From: Bacillota bacterium
Lineage (GTDB): Bacteria > Bacillota > Clostridia > Christensenellales > SZUA-584
Assembly (NCBI GenBank): GCA_023412005.1
Contig: JAEYOE010000009.1
Span: 1 to 62,426, forward strand
DNA: 62,426 bases
Direction: 5' to 3'
The translations under genes and the position numbers were made by a program. This document shows positions 8,642 to 18,528 of this stretch, one piece after another (position 1 is the first letter of the stretch; each line of letters begins with the position of its first letter). The notes under the pieces are model-generated. The model had not been told where the DNA came from. It searched no databases and saw nothing but the letters and a program-made list of their open reading frames with translations.

Positions 8642-9178
8642 TCAGGCTTTGTTTCTAAGCTTTTTGTACATGTTGAAGTAGGCATACTGCCCCAGTGATG
8701 CCAGCGTCATCACGAGCGCGAAGCAGATAAAATAAATGTGCCACGGTGCCACGAACTTATGCAGAAACGTAAACCCGACGGATGTGTTGAAAATGAAGGC
8801 CGCGATTTTGCCGAATGTATTGGCAGGAGCCACAATGTTTCTAAAATATAAAAACACACCGCCGAAAATCATCAGCAGTTCTTTAACAAGTAAAACAATC
8901 AGCACGAACCAGGGCAGCACGCCGGTGGCGGCAAACGCGATAACCGCAAATACCGACATGAGCTTGTCCGCGAGCGGATCAAGCAGCATGCCCGCTTGAG
9001 TCACCAGCTTGTGCTTGCGCGCAAGGTAACCGTCCAGCAGGTCAGTTCCGCAGGCGACGATATACGTAATCAGCGCGGGAATCAGCATATCAAAATAAAT
9101 CAGTATGGTAGAAACAGGCACCAGTGCAAACCGAAAGAGTGTGATGATGTTGGGTAAATTCAATGGTATTCTGTGCAA
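8642..9178 (-). CDS. pgsA: CDP-diacylglycerol--glycerol-3-phosphate 3-phosphatidyltransferase
   Basis: About 178 residues. A membrane enzyme that makes phosphatidylglycerophosphate, the committed step to phosphatidylglycerol and cardiolipin. The CDP-alcohol phosphotransferase signature is complete: D-G-Y-L-A-R, then G-M-L-L-D-P-L-A-D eight residues later. Several hydrophobic spans flank it. An open frame begins with GTG at 9187, but AGGAG (9189-9193) would be only one base away. The in-frame TTG at 9178 has a ten-base spacing and matches the short family N-terminus, so it is preferred. Other CDP-alcohol enzymes remain possible. Confidence 0.85.
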   Translation of the reverse strand: MHRIPLNLPNIITLFRFALVPVSTILIYFDMLIPALITYIVACGTDLLDGYLARKHKLVTQAGMLLDPLADKLMSVFAVIAFAATGVLPWFVLIVLLVKELLMIFGGVFLYFRNIVAPANTFGKIAAFIFNTSVGFTFLHKFVAPWHIYFICFALVMTLASLGQYAYFNMYKKLRNKA

Positions 9179-9220
9179 AACGTACACGCTCCTATAATAA
9201 ATGAAACGCAGCGGCCAGAT

Positions 9221-9258
9221 AAAAAAGCGCTGTCTGTGTATATTATACCAGACAGCGC
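9221..9258 (-). terminator. Strong rho-independent terminator of the dehydrogenase gene
   Basis: Perfect 10-bp stem GCGCTGTCTG / CAGACAGCGC with a 12-nt loop, followed on the minus strand by TTTTTT. It ends the regulator-dehydrogenase unit. Confidence 0.9.
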
Positions 9259-9277
9259 ATCGATTGACTATCCAAAG

Positions 9278-10534
9278 TTATTCGATGGGTTTCCCGTGAG
9301 CCAGCAGATATTTTTCGGCTTCGGTGCACCAGAACCCGCCGTTGGCCGAGGTGATTTCGGCGAGCTTTTTGAGCATAGGGTCATCGCTGTCTGCAAAATC
9401 TTCTATCGCGGTTAGCGGCATCGACATGTGTGTGTATATCAGCTTCTTGCCGCCGGGAATCTTGGGTAAGTTCAGGGTGGCGTCCACCACGGCATCCAGG
9501 CCGCCCACATGGGTGATCATCGATGCGGGGTTGATAAATCCTTTCGACATCAACTCAAGCGATTCGCGCATGTCATCCGTGTTGCCGCCGGAGGTCCCCA
9601 CAATGTGCGTGTACGAATAATGCACATTATAGAAATTCAGCGCGGCCGAAAACGACGTGTCAGTTGGTCCTGCGAAAAAGTTCAGGCAGCCGTCAAAGCA
9701 GAGCAGCTTGTCTCCCATTTCTATGACGGGGCGGACGGGTGCCATCACGAGCACATCGTTGTAGCCTTTGCCATCGGTGAGCGCCATGATGGTATCAAAC
9801 GATGACGGTTCTTTGGTGTTGATGTAATGCAGCTCAACGCCGCAGCGTTTCGCTTCTTCCACCGTGTAGATGCGCTGCGCGCGCGCAAGACGCGCATCAT
9901 CGATATCCGTGACCACCAGCCGCTTCGGGCGGCGGTCGCAATGCAGCGCGTAATCAATAGCGCCAAGGCCCATCGGACCCACGCCCGCGAGTATCGCCAT
10001 GTTGCCGCCTTCCACAATGCCCATGTGGTGCACGTATTCTCCAATGCGTGTGTGATAAAACGCATGGAACGTACCCACGATGCAGCTCATGGGTTCGGCG
10101 AGCGACCCATAGAAAAATGCGTCCGATTCGTATTTGAGCAGACACTTTTGCGTCATGACCTCCTGGGGAATCACCACATACGTGGCATCTCCGCCGATGA
10201 ACGGGTAAGAGTAACCGGGCGCATCCTGCGACCCCTTGTAGTTCATTGCGGGCTGAATGGAAAACTTCTCACCCGGCGCGAACTGATCGCGCCATTTTGC
10301 GCCGACTTCAACGATTTCACCGCAGAACTCATGCCCTATGATGGTCGGGTTTTGTTCCACATCGTTTGGTATGCGCTTATGCGCCGCGCCCATTTGCGCC
10401 GCCTTATACGACGACATACAAAGGCTGTCGGATACGACTTTTGCGAGAATCTCATCGTCTTTGATGGGTGGCAGCTCAAACGTCTCCAAGCGAAGGTCAT
10501 GAGCGCCGTGAATTCTGACTGCTTTGGTTTTCAT
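9278..10534 (-). CDS. Zinc-dependent medium-chain dehydrogenase, sorbose-1-phosphate reductase-like
   Basis: 418 residues. It has the MDR fold with catalytic-zinc ligands C39 (SLCMSS) and H68-E69 (GHEF) and a nucleotide-binding region around GVGPMGLGAIDYAL followed by an acidic residue in VVTDIDD, suggesting NAD preference. The four-cysteine structural-zinc loop of classical alcohol dehydrogenases is absent. Length and layout resemble L-sorbose-1-phosphate reductase-type polyol dehydrogenases. The substrate is inferred to be a sugar alcohol or sugar phosphate. AAGGAG precedes the ATG. It lies 24 bp downstream of a DeoR-family regulator that probably controls it. Confidence 0.85.
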   Translation of the reverse strand: MKTKAVRIHGAHDLRLETFELPPIKDDEILAKVVSDSLCMSSYKAAQMGAAHKRIPNDVEQNPTIIGHEFCGEIVEVGAKWRDQFAPGEKFSIQPAMNYKGSQDAPGYSYPFIGGDATYVVIPQEVMTQKCLLKYESDAFFYGSLAEPMSCIVGTFHAFYHTRIGEYVHHMGIVEGGNMAILAGVGPMGLGAIDYALHCDRRPKRLVVTDIDDARLARAQRIYTVEEAKRCGVELHYINTKEPSSFDTIMALTDGKGYNDVLVMAPVRPVIEMGDKLLCFDGCLNFFAGPTDTSFSAALNFYNVHYSYTHIVGTSGGNTDDMRESLELMSKGFINPASMITHVGGLDAVVDATLNLPKIPGGKKLIYTHMSMPLTAIEDFADSDDPMLKKLAEITSANGGFWCTEAEKYLLAHGKPIE

Positions 10535-10558
10535 ATGCGTCTCCTTAAAAGTGTTTTT

Positions 10559-11320
10559 TTAAACAGCAGTCACCGTAGTGCTTTGCCGTATTGTATCCAG
10601 TAATTGCGCGTCCATACGCCTGTCGGTAATAAATTCATCAATCTCCTGCCATTTGGCAAACTCAATAACGGCTTGTGTGGCGGCTTTTTCCGCATCACCG
10701 AGCACAATGACACGGTTGCCTGCGTGTATCATCGCGCGCTTCAAATCGGCTTCATGAAAGTTTTCCACACACGGGCCCTGCCTGTCAAAAAAACCGCTGG
10801 TTCCCAGTACGGCAATATCCACACGAATTTCAGCCAGATTTCGCAGTGCCCAGCCGCCGACAATGGTATTGCTGTTGTGACGAATCATGCCGCCCAGCAG
10901 ATAGGTGGTGATTCCGTATTCATCAAGTATCTGCGCGGCTTTGAGCCCGACGGTAAACACTGTCAGGTCTTTTTTAATCGCGAGTGTTCTCGCAAGCGCA
11001 AAAGCGGTGGATCCGCCGTCAATAATCAGCGACATGCCGTTCTCAATGCGTTCGAGCGCCTTAGATGCAATACGGTTCTTTTCTTCAAGATTCTTGACTG
11101 ATTTTTCAATAAAGCTGGGTTCGTATGCGGTTTTGGAGGATACCGCGCCGCCATATGTTTTTTTGGCAACACCTTTTTGCTCTAGATAAATAAAATCTTT
11201 GCGGATTGTTTCGGATGTAACCGAAAAAAATTCGGCCAGCTCCGATGCTTTAACGCTGCCTTCTGTATTAAGCTTCTTTTCAATATAATCCCGTCTGTCC
11301 TGTGTCAAAAGATCGCCCAT
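10559..11320 (-). CDS. DeoR-family transcriptional regulator
   Basis: 253 residues. N-terminal winged helix-turn-helix with the family pattern RRDYIEKKLNTEGSVKASELAEFFSVTSETIRKD, then the DeoR sensor domain (IDGGSTAFALAR, TVFTVGLKAA, LLGGMIRHNSNTIVG), which usually binds a phosphorylated sugar intermediate. A longer open frame starts at 11368, but the ATG at 11320 directly follows GGAGGGTAGG and matches the family start. A perfect inverted repeat upstream is a likely operator. It probably represses itself and the adjoining dehydrogenase until a sugar phosphate appears. Confidence 0.92.
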   Translation of the reverse strand: MGDLLTQDRRDYIEKKLNTEGSVKASELAEFFSVTSETIRKDFIYLEQKGVAKKTYGGAVSSKTAYEPSFIEKSVKNLEEKNRIASKALERIENGMSLIIDGGSTAFALARTLAIKKDLTVFTVGLKAAQILDEYGITTYLLGGMIRHNSNTIVGGWALRNLAEIRVDIAVLGTSGFFDRQGPCVENFHEADLKRAMIHAGNRVIVLGDAEKAATQAVIEFAKWQEIDEFITDRRMDAQLLDTIRQSTTVTAV

Positions 11321-11350
11321 CCTACCCTCCAAACCAAACGAATACCAACA

Positions 11351-11384
11351 CATAACAACCAATAACAATTATAAGGTTGTTATG
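11351..11384 (-). promoter_or_regulatory. Candidate operator of the DeoR-family regulator
   Basis: Perfect 10-bp inverted repeat CATAACAACC / GGTTGTTATG with a 14-bp AT-rich spacer, 31-64 bp upstream of the regulator's start codon. Spacing and position fit an autoregulatory operator. Confidence 0.6.
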
Positions 11385-11488
11385 AATTTGTGTCAATAAT
11401 GAATGTGCGCAGAATATAATACTTATTGTATATTAAGGTGAACACATATATAATAAAAAACAGTTTGAATAAAAAGGTAGGGTTATAA

Positions 11489-12640
11489 ATGCTTGAGCAA
11501 TATGATATTCACATCATATCGCTGTTAATCCTTGCTGTGGTTTTATTCAATAATATCAAAAATGGTACAGACAACAGGTCGCGTCAGCGCCTTTTCCGTT
11601 GTCTGGTTATTTTTGATATGTTTTTTATCATCATTAACGCGGCTGACATCGTATTGAAACAAAACGCCGACAGCATGACGATTAGGTTTTATCTGGAAAC
11701 GGTATTTTTGTTCTTGTGTGTGCTTTTTTGCGAGCTGTGGGCGGCATTTTGTACATACCGGAGCGGCCGCAGAATAAAGACGCGCGGTTTGATTGTGATA
11801 AGCTTGCCGCTGCTGGCTGTGGCCGTGCTGCTGGTTTTTAATCTGAACAACCAGATGGTACTGACGCATAAAAATGAACGTGGGCCGCTTTTTCATACGT
11901 TGACGGCTGTCGTACTGTTTTATATCGTTTATTCGTTTATTATCACGTGGCGCGGTAAAAAAAACATGGACCAGAGGGAATACTATCCGTATCTGGTGGG
12001 GCCCGCGCTTATTGCGGCTCTTGGCATAGCCAAGCTCGTTTTGTGGTGTGAGGAGACGGTGCTTTGGCCTTTGGTGGCCATTGGGCTGCTGGTGCTGCAG
12101 CTGTTTGCACTCGATGAAAAGATGAACCTTGATCATTTAACGGGGCTGCACAACAGGAAGTATCTTGATACCTATATCGAAGAGCTGATCAGCGTTTACA
12201 GAAATGCCCAAGGAACGCATGAAAACCGAAACTTTGCGGCACTGATGCTGGATCTTGATAACTTCAAGTCGATTAATGATACATACGGGCATGTGCACGG
12301 CGACAAGGTGCTGATCAGTGCATCAAGGCTGCTGAAAAAAAGCGTGAGACGCGGTGATTTTGTGGCGCGTTACGGCGGAGATGAATTCATGATTGTGCTC
12401 GATCGGTGCGGCCCGCAAACACCTGAGCGCGTGATCAGGCGGCTTAAGGAAAACGTAAACCAATACAACGCAGAAAACAAGCTGCCATACGAGCTGAGCT
12501 TCAGCATCGGCTGTAAGATATTCACGAATGTGAAGGGCTTAACCGCCAAGGATATTTTTAAAACGATTGATGAGCTGATGTATGTTCACAAGCAGAACAA
12601 GGCGGCATCGACATCGAAATATACCGGAATTCAAACGTAA
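11489..12640 (+). CDS. Membrane-bound GGDEF-domain protein (diguanylate cyclase)
   Basis: 383 residues. Six to seven hydrophobic segments occupy about 1-207. A GGDEF domain follows, opening with NLDHLTGLHNRKYL and carrying an intact RYGGDEF active site (296-300). The product-inhibition I-site RxxD is present (R287-D290), so it probably makes cyclic-di-GMP from two GTP under feedback control. The membrane part may sense an unknown signal. An AGGTAGGG-like ribosome binding site precedes the ATG at 11489. It is followed 22 bp later by fhs. Confidence 0.92.
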   Translation: MLEQYDIHIISLLILAVVLFNNIKNGTDNRSRQRLFRCLVIFDMFFIIINAADIVLKQNADSMTIRFYLETVFLFLCVLFCELWAAFCTYRSGRRIKTRGLIVISLPLLAVAVLLVFNLNNQMVLTHKNERGPLFHTLTAVVLFYIVYSFIITWRGKKNMDQREYYPYLVGPALIAALGIAKLVLWCEETVLWPLVAIGLLVLQLFALDEKMNLDHLTGLHNRKYLDTYIEELISVYRNAQGTHENRNFAALMLDLDNFKSINDTYGHVHGDKVLISASRLLKKSVRRGDFVARYGGDEFMIVLDRCGPQTPERVIRRLKENVNQYNAENKLPYELSFSIGCKIFTNVKGLTAKDIFKTIDELMYVHKQNKAASTSKYTGIQT

Positions 12641-12662
12641 TAAACAGAAAGAGATAACATAA

Positions 12663-14336
12663 ATGCAATACAAAACGGATCTACAAATCGCACGGGAAGC
12701 GGAATTGGTGCCCATTTCGCAGATTGCGGACAACGCGGGCATACTGGAAAATGAGCTGATACCATTCGGCAACAAAAAGGCGAAGGTATCCCTTTCGATA
12801 CTGCAACGTATGAAGGACAAAGGTGATGCCAAGCTGATACTTGTTTCGGCGATTAACCCCACCCCGGCAGGCGAGGGAAAAACAACAATATCCATCGGCC
12901 TGGCTGACGCGCTGAAGCAAAGCGGCAAGAAGGTGTGTCTCGCACTGCGAGAACCGTCGCTCGGGCCGGTTTTCGGCATGAAGGGCGGCGCGGCAGGCGG
13001 CGGCTATGCGCAGGTGATACCGATGGAGGATATCAATCTGCATTTTACGGGCGATATTCACGCCGTGACGGCGGCGAACAACCTTTTGTGCGCACTGGTC
13101 GACAATCACATTCAGCACGGCAATGAGCTGAAAATCGATCCGCGGCGCATCACGATCAAGCGCTGCATGGATATCAACGACAGGCAATTAAGGTCCATCA
13201 CGTGCGGGCTTGGCGGCCGTGCCAACGGCATGCCGCGTGAAGACAGCTTTGATATAACGGCGGCTTCTGAGGTGATGGCGGTGCTGTGCCTTGCGAGTGA
13301 TTTGCACGATTTGAAGCAGCGGCTCTCGCGCATAAAGGTGGCGTATACGTACGATGAGCGTCCCGTCACGGCGGGCGAGCTGAAAGCCGCGGGCGCGATG
13401 GCGGTGCTGCTGAAAGACGCGATAATGCCAAACCTCGTGCAGACGCTTGAGCAAACGCCGTGCCTGATGCACGGCGGGCCGTTTGCGAACATTGCGCACG
13501 GTTGCAACAGCTACATAGCCACTTACATGGCAATGCATCTGGCCGACTATGTGGTAACCGAAGCGGGTTTCGGCGCAGACCTCGGCGCAGAGAAGTTTTT
13601 GGATATCAAGTGCCGACAGAGTGGGCTTTGGCCCGATGCGGCGGTGATCGTGGTGACGATTCGCGCGCTGAAAAGTCACGGCGGTAAAGCGAAGAATACG
13701 CTGTCAGAGCCGGATGAGGATGCGCTGATTCGCGGAATGAGTAACCTTGATAAGCACATTGAGAACTTGAAGGGCTTTTACGGCCTGCCGGTGACGGTGG
13801 CGATAAACCAGTTTGCCACCGACAGCCCGGAGGAGATTGCGCTGGTGCAAAAGCTGTGCCGCGCGAAAGGTGTTACGGCGGTGCCCACCACAGTGTGGGA
13901 AAATGGCGGCGAAGGCGGCCTTGCGCTTGCGGAGGAGGTTATTCGCGTTGCCGACAAAGGAAGCCCCACACATCCGTATGAGCTTTGCGACGATATTAAA
14001 ACGAAAATAGAAAAGCTCGCCAAAACGATATACGGCGCAAGCGAAGTGCATTATTCGGCGGGTGTTGCAAAATCCATTGAGGCACTCAGCAGAAACGGTT
14101 ATGCGCAGCTGCCGATCTGCGTTGCGAAAACGCAGTACTCGCTCTCGCACGACCCGAAGCTGACAGGGCGCCCGAGCGGCTTTATTTTCACGGTGCGCAA
14201 CATTAAGCTGTCAGCGGGTGCCGGGTTTATCGTGGTGCTTGCGGGTGATATGATGACGATGCCGGGGCTGCCCAAGAGCCCCGCTGCCGAGCAAATCACG
14301 ATAGACGACGAAGGGCGTATTGACGGTCTCTTCTAA
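12663..14336 (+). CDS. fhs: Formate--tetrahydrofolate ligase
   Basis: 557 residues, full length. ATP-dependent activation of formate to 10-formyltetrahydrofolate in the cytosol, feeding purine synthesis and, in acetogens, the Wood-Ljungdahl methyl branch. The P-loop TPAGEGKTTIS lies near residue 65, and family stretches REPSLGPVFGMKGGAAGGG, NLHFTGDIHA and EAGFGADLGAEKF are intact. The start has only a weak AAAGAG site. The neighbouring genes do not show whether the organism is acetogenic. Confidence 0.97.
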   Translation: MQYKTDLQIAREAELVPISQIADNAGILENELIPFGNKKAKVSLSILQRMKDKGDAKLILVSAINPTPAGEGKTTISIGLADALKQSGKKVCLALREPSLGPVFGMKGGAAGGGYAQVIPMEDINLHFTGDIHAVTAANNLLCALVDNHIQHGNELKIDPRRITIKRCMDINDRQLRSITCGLGGRANGMPREDSFDITAASEVMAVLCLASDLHDLKQRLSRIKVAYTYDERPVTAGELKAAGAMAVLLKDAIMPNLVQTLEQTPCLMHGGPFANIAHGCNSYIATYMAMHLADYVVTEAGFGADLGAEKFLDIKCRQSGLWPDAAVIVVTIRALKSHGGKAKNTLSEPDEDALIRGMSNLDKHIENLKGFYGLPVTVAINQFATDSPEEIALVQKLCRAKGVTAVPTTVWENGGEGGLALAEEVIRVADKGSPTHPYELCDDIKTKIEKLAKTIYGASEVHYSAGVAKSIEALSRNGYAQLPICVAKTQYSLSHDPKLTGRPSGFIFTVRNIKLSAGAGFIVVLAGDMMTMPGLPKSPAAEQITIDDEGRIDGLF

Positions 14337-14391
14337 AGATTGTGTATTCTTTATGAATATTGAAAGGAAACGGTGTCTTTTTATTCGATTA

Positions 14392-14400
14392 TGGTATAAT
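14392..14400 (+). promoter_or_regulatory. Extended -10 promoter of the small membrane peptide gene
   Basis: TGGTATAAT has the TGn extension and a perfect -10 hexamer. No good -35 box is seen. Predicted start near 14407, then AAGGAG and the ATG at 14432. Confidence 0.5.
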
Positions 14401-14431
14401 GAAACCGCAATCATCTTTAAGGAGCCGTAAT

Positions 14432-14548
14432 ATGAAAAAGAAAACCGCCGCCGTGGTGTTGGTGATTCTTGTCATCATAGCCGGAGCGGCAGTCGGAGTC
14501 ATCTTTTTTTTAAGTCAGCTGCAGTTTCTCCCTAACTCGGGGATGTAA
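14432..14548 (+). CDS. Small single-span membrane peptide (38 aa)
   Basis: Starts MKKKTAAVVLVILVIIAG: a three-lysine cytoplasmic start, one membrane span of about 22 residues and a short polar tail ending LPNSGM. AAGGAG lies eight bases before the ATG, an extended -10 promoter lies upstream, and a terminator follows 13 bp after the stop. This complete transcription unit makes it likely to be a real gene despite its size. I do not recognise it. It could be a small membrane regulator or the membrane part of a toxin-antitoxin pair. Confidence 0.6.
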   Translation: MKKKTAAVVLVILVIIAGAAVGVIFFLSQLQFLPNSGM

Positions 14549-14561
14549 AAGAGCCAAAGAG

Positions 14562-14594
14562 CGGTCGAATGTACAAACATTCAGCCGTTTTTTT
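14562..14594 (+). terminator. Rho-independent terminator of the small peptide gene
   Basis: CGGTCGAATG pairs with CATTCAGCCG (nine of ten positions, one by wobble) around a six-base loop and is followed by seven T. Confidence 0.75.
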
Positions 14595-14601
14595 ATTATT
14601 C

Positions 14602-15248
14602 AAAAAGCAATCCTCCGTCACGTTGGCGCGTGCCGCCTCCGATATCATCGAGTCCGATACGCGGGCGGGTCAGAGACGCCGCCCCTACATTTCGAAGCAT
14701 TCTTAGTACCAAATTCTAAAAAGAGTAATCCTGTATCCTGAAGGGGTCGTGCAATGCGGTATTTAACGGAGGAGTTCTAAAATAAGACATGCTGCAGAAT
14801 CCTCCCTCAGTCGCCTTCGGCGCCAGCTCCCACCAGAGGGAGCTATGGGTGCTCCAAAAAAAGACTACAGATTCGCACGTCCCCTTGCCTCCCTCATCGA
14901 GGGAGGTGGCAAATGGTGGATGAAATCCGGCATTTGACGGAGGGAGTAAATGCGCCGAAAGTGTGCCGCGAATCGCCATAATGGAGGCAGATAGCGGGCG
15001 GGCAATGAGCCATGAAGCCGATAAAAAATGAGCCCTGTTGGACGCGTTATGCGCCGATTGCGCATCAAAAACAGTTTTGCTCAAGCCTCCTTCAGTCGCC
15101 TGCGGCGACAGCTCCCTCCAGAGGGAGCTTGGGGTGCGCAGACTTCTGAGCTGTTCATCATAATCGTTATGTAGAGCAATTCGTTTCTGTTAAAAAATGC
15201 GCAAATATGCACGCACCCTTGCCTCCCTTTGACGGAGGGAGTTCTCAG
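14602..15248. repeat. Cluster of degenerate paired-hairpin repeats (family 1)
   Basis: This gene-free stretch of almost 650 bp holds several partial copies of the repeat. There is a half-unit at 14608-14640 (ATCCTCCGTCACG type). CTCAGTCGCC plus GAGGGAGCT units lie at 14797-14845 and 15085-15130, and GCCTCCCT/AGGGAGG hairpins at 14886-14907 and 15219-15241. No open frame here has a ribosome binding site. The stacking suggests repeated insertion into the same intergenic space between fhs and gltX. Confidence 0.6.
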
Positions 15249-15294
15249 CACGTAAGTAAAAAAGACTTTTTGCTATCTGGTTAATATTCATCAA

Positions 15295-15321
15295 TAAAAA
15301 ACTCCCGGCTTCAACCGGGAG
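15295..15321 (-). terminator. Rho-independent terminator of gltX
   Basis: On the minus strand CTCCCGG pairs with CCGGGAG around a six-base loop, followed by TTTTTT. It lies 14 bp downstream of the gltX stop. Confidence 0.88.
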
Positions 15322-15334
15322 CAGAATTCATAAG

Positions 15335-16783
15335 CTATTGTCCGAGCTTTTTCAGGCTGACATCAAGCCGCCGTAGCGTCTCCTCTTTGCCGAGCAGGCA
15401 CGCCGCTTCCACGGCACCCCCCGGCGTCACCTCTGTGCCGGTGATCGCAATGCGCAGCGGCCAGAGCAGCTGGCCGTTTTTGATGCCGAGCCGTTCCACC
15501 AGCGCGTGCAGCGCTTCCTTCAATGCTTCGAGCGAATAATCGGTCTGCGCTTCGAGCAGTGCCTTGGCCTCTAACAGCATCGGCACCGACGATTCCGCAT
15601 CTGTCTTCATCTTCTTGTGTGTATACAGCGCGATGTCGTAATCCGGCATCTGCGTTAAAAACGCCAGCTTGCCCGGTATCTCATCGAGCCGCTCGAGCCG
15701 CGGCTGTATCAGCTCGGTAATCAGGCCAAGATCAAACGCTTCCACGCCCGCTTCAATAAAATACGGCATCGCTGTTTCAATAAACGCCTCTTTGCTAAGC
15801 GCACGGATATACTGCGCGTTCATCCACGTCAGTTTATCCACATCGAATATCGCGGACGATTTGGATAGTCCCTCAATATGGAACGCGTCGATCAGCTCGT
15901 CGAGCGTAAAAATCTCCTGCTCGGTACCGGGGCTCCACCCGAGCAGCGCGATGTAATTGATCAGCGCTTCTTTGAGATACCCCTTCTTGATAAAATCGTC
16001 AAACGACGCATCGCCGTGGCGCTTACTTAGCTTTCGCTGCTTGTCCTTCATCACCACGGGCAGGTGAATGTACGCCGGAATGTCCCAACCGAATGCGCGG
16101 TACAGATGATTGTACTTGGGTGTGGATGAAAGGTATTCGACCCCGCGGATCACATGCGTGATGCCCATTAAATGATCGTCCACCACGTTCGCGAGATTGT
16201 ATGTCGGCATGCCGTCTGCTTTCAGCAGCACGTTGTCGTCAAGATCGGCATTGGGCACCGTGATATCGCCGAATACCGCATCAGTATACGTGGTCTCGCC
16301 GGTGCGCGGAATGTTCTGCCGAATCACATACGGCTCGTCCGCACTCAGCCTTTTTTGTATCTCCTCTTCGGAAAGTGAGAGACAATGCTTGTCGTAGGTG
16401 TACGTTTGCCCATTGGCCTCGGCCTTAGCGCGTTCCTCCGCAAGCCGCTCCTTGGTGCAAAAGCAGCGGTAGGCCGCGCCGGATTTCACGAGCATTTCCG
16501 CATGCTCTTTGTAGATATCGGCACGCTCGCTCTGAATGTACGGGCCGCAGGGGCCGCCCACATCCGGGCCTTCGTCGTAATAGAGGCCGGTTTGACGCAA
16601 TGTATTAAAAATCACGTCCTTCGCGCCTTCCACCTCGCGGCCCGTGTCGGTATCTTCAATGCGCAGCAGAAAAGCACCGCCGTGCTTGCGCGCGAACAGC
16701 CACGCGTAAAGCGCGGTTCTGAGGCCTCCGATATGCAGATAGCCCGTGGGGCTGGGTGCAAAACGTGTGCGTATTTCACTCAT
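15335..16783 (-). CDS. gltX: Glutamate--tRNA ligase
   Basis: 482 residues. A cytosolic class I synthetase that charges tRNA-Glu. It has TRFAPSPTGYLHIGGLRTA (the HIGH-type ATP site) and RKLSKRHGD (the KMSKS loop). The ATG at 16783 matches the family start MSEIRTRFAPSPTG. An upstream ATG (16789) and a TTG (16828) are also in frame. The AAGGAG at 16818-16823 is far from either ATG, but a GCGGCC/GGCCGC hairpin between them could shorten the distance. It is downstream of glnS on the same strand. Because GlnRS is present, this enzyme may be discriminating and not needed for misacylated Glu-tRNA-Gln. Confidence 0.95.
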   Translation of the reverse strand: MSEIRTRFAPSPTGYLHIGGLRTALYAWLFARKHGGAFLLRIEDTDTGREVEGAKDVIFNTLRQTGLYYDEGPDVGGPCGPYIQSERADIYKEHAEMLVKSGAAYRCFCTKERLAEERAKAEANGQTYTYDKHCLSLSEEEIQKRLSADEPYVIRQNIPRTGETTYTDAVFGDITVPNADLDDNVLLKADGMPTYNLANVVDDHLMGITHVIRGVEYLSSTPKYNHLYRAFGWDIPAYIHLPVVMKDKQRKLSKRHGDASFDDFIKKGYLKEALINYIALLGWSPGTEQEIFTLDELIDAFHIEGLSKSSAIFDVDKLTWMNAQYIRALSKEAFIETAMPYFIEAGVEAFDLGLITELIQPRLERLDEIPGKLAFLTQMPDYDIALYTHKKMKTDAESSVPMLLEAKALLEAQTDYSLEALKEALHALVERLGIKNGQLLWPLRIAITGTEVTPGGAVEAACLLGKEETLRRLDVSLKKLGQ

Positions 16784-16795
16784 AAACATGACAAT

Positions 16796-16812
16796 GCGGC
16801 CAAAAGGGCCGC
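16796..16812 (-). promoter_or_regulatory. Hairpin between ribosome binding site and gltX start
   Basis: Six-base-pair GCGGCC/GGCCGC stem with a five-base loop, between AAGGAG (16818-16823) and the ATG codons at 16789 and 16783. There is no T-run. Folding would bring the ribosome binding site to about 11 effective bases from the ATG at 16789. A weak terminator or attenuator role is the alternative. Confidence 0.4.
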
Positions 16813-16839
16813 ACAATCTCCTTTCCAAAGGGGGTTATA

Positions 16840-18474
<1,635 letters not shown>

Positions 18475-18528
18475 ACGATTTCCTCCAATGGGAACCCTCT
18501 GTTTATTCTTTGAATGAACAAGCCCGGC

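Noticed and set aside
9827..10603. 258-codon open frame on the plus strand
   Set aside because: Antisense to the zinc dehydrogenase, which has full catalytic motifs and a ribosome binding site. The His/Arg-rich product looks non-biological.
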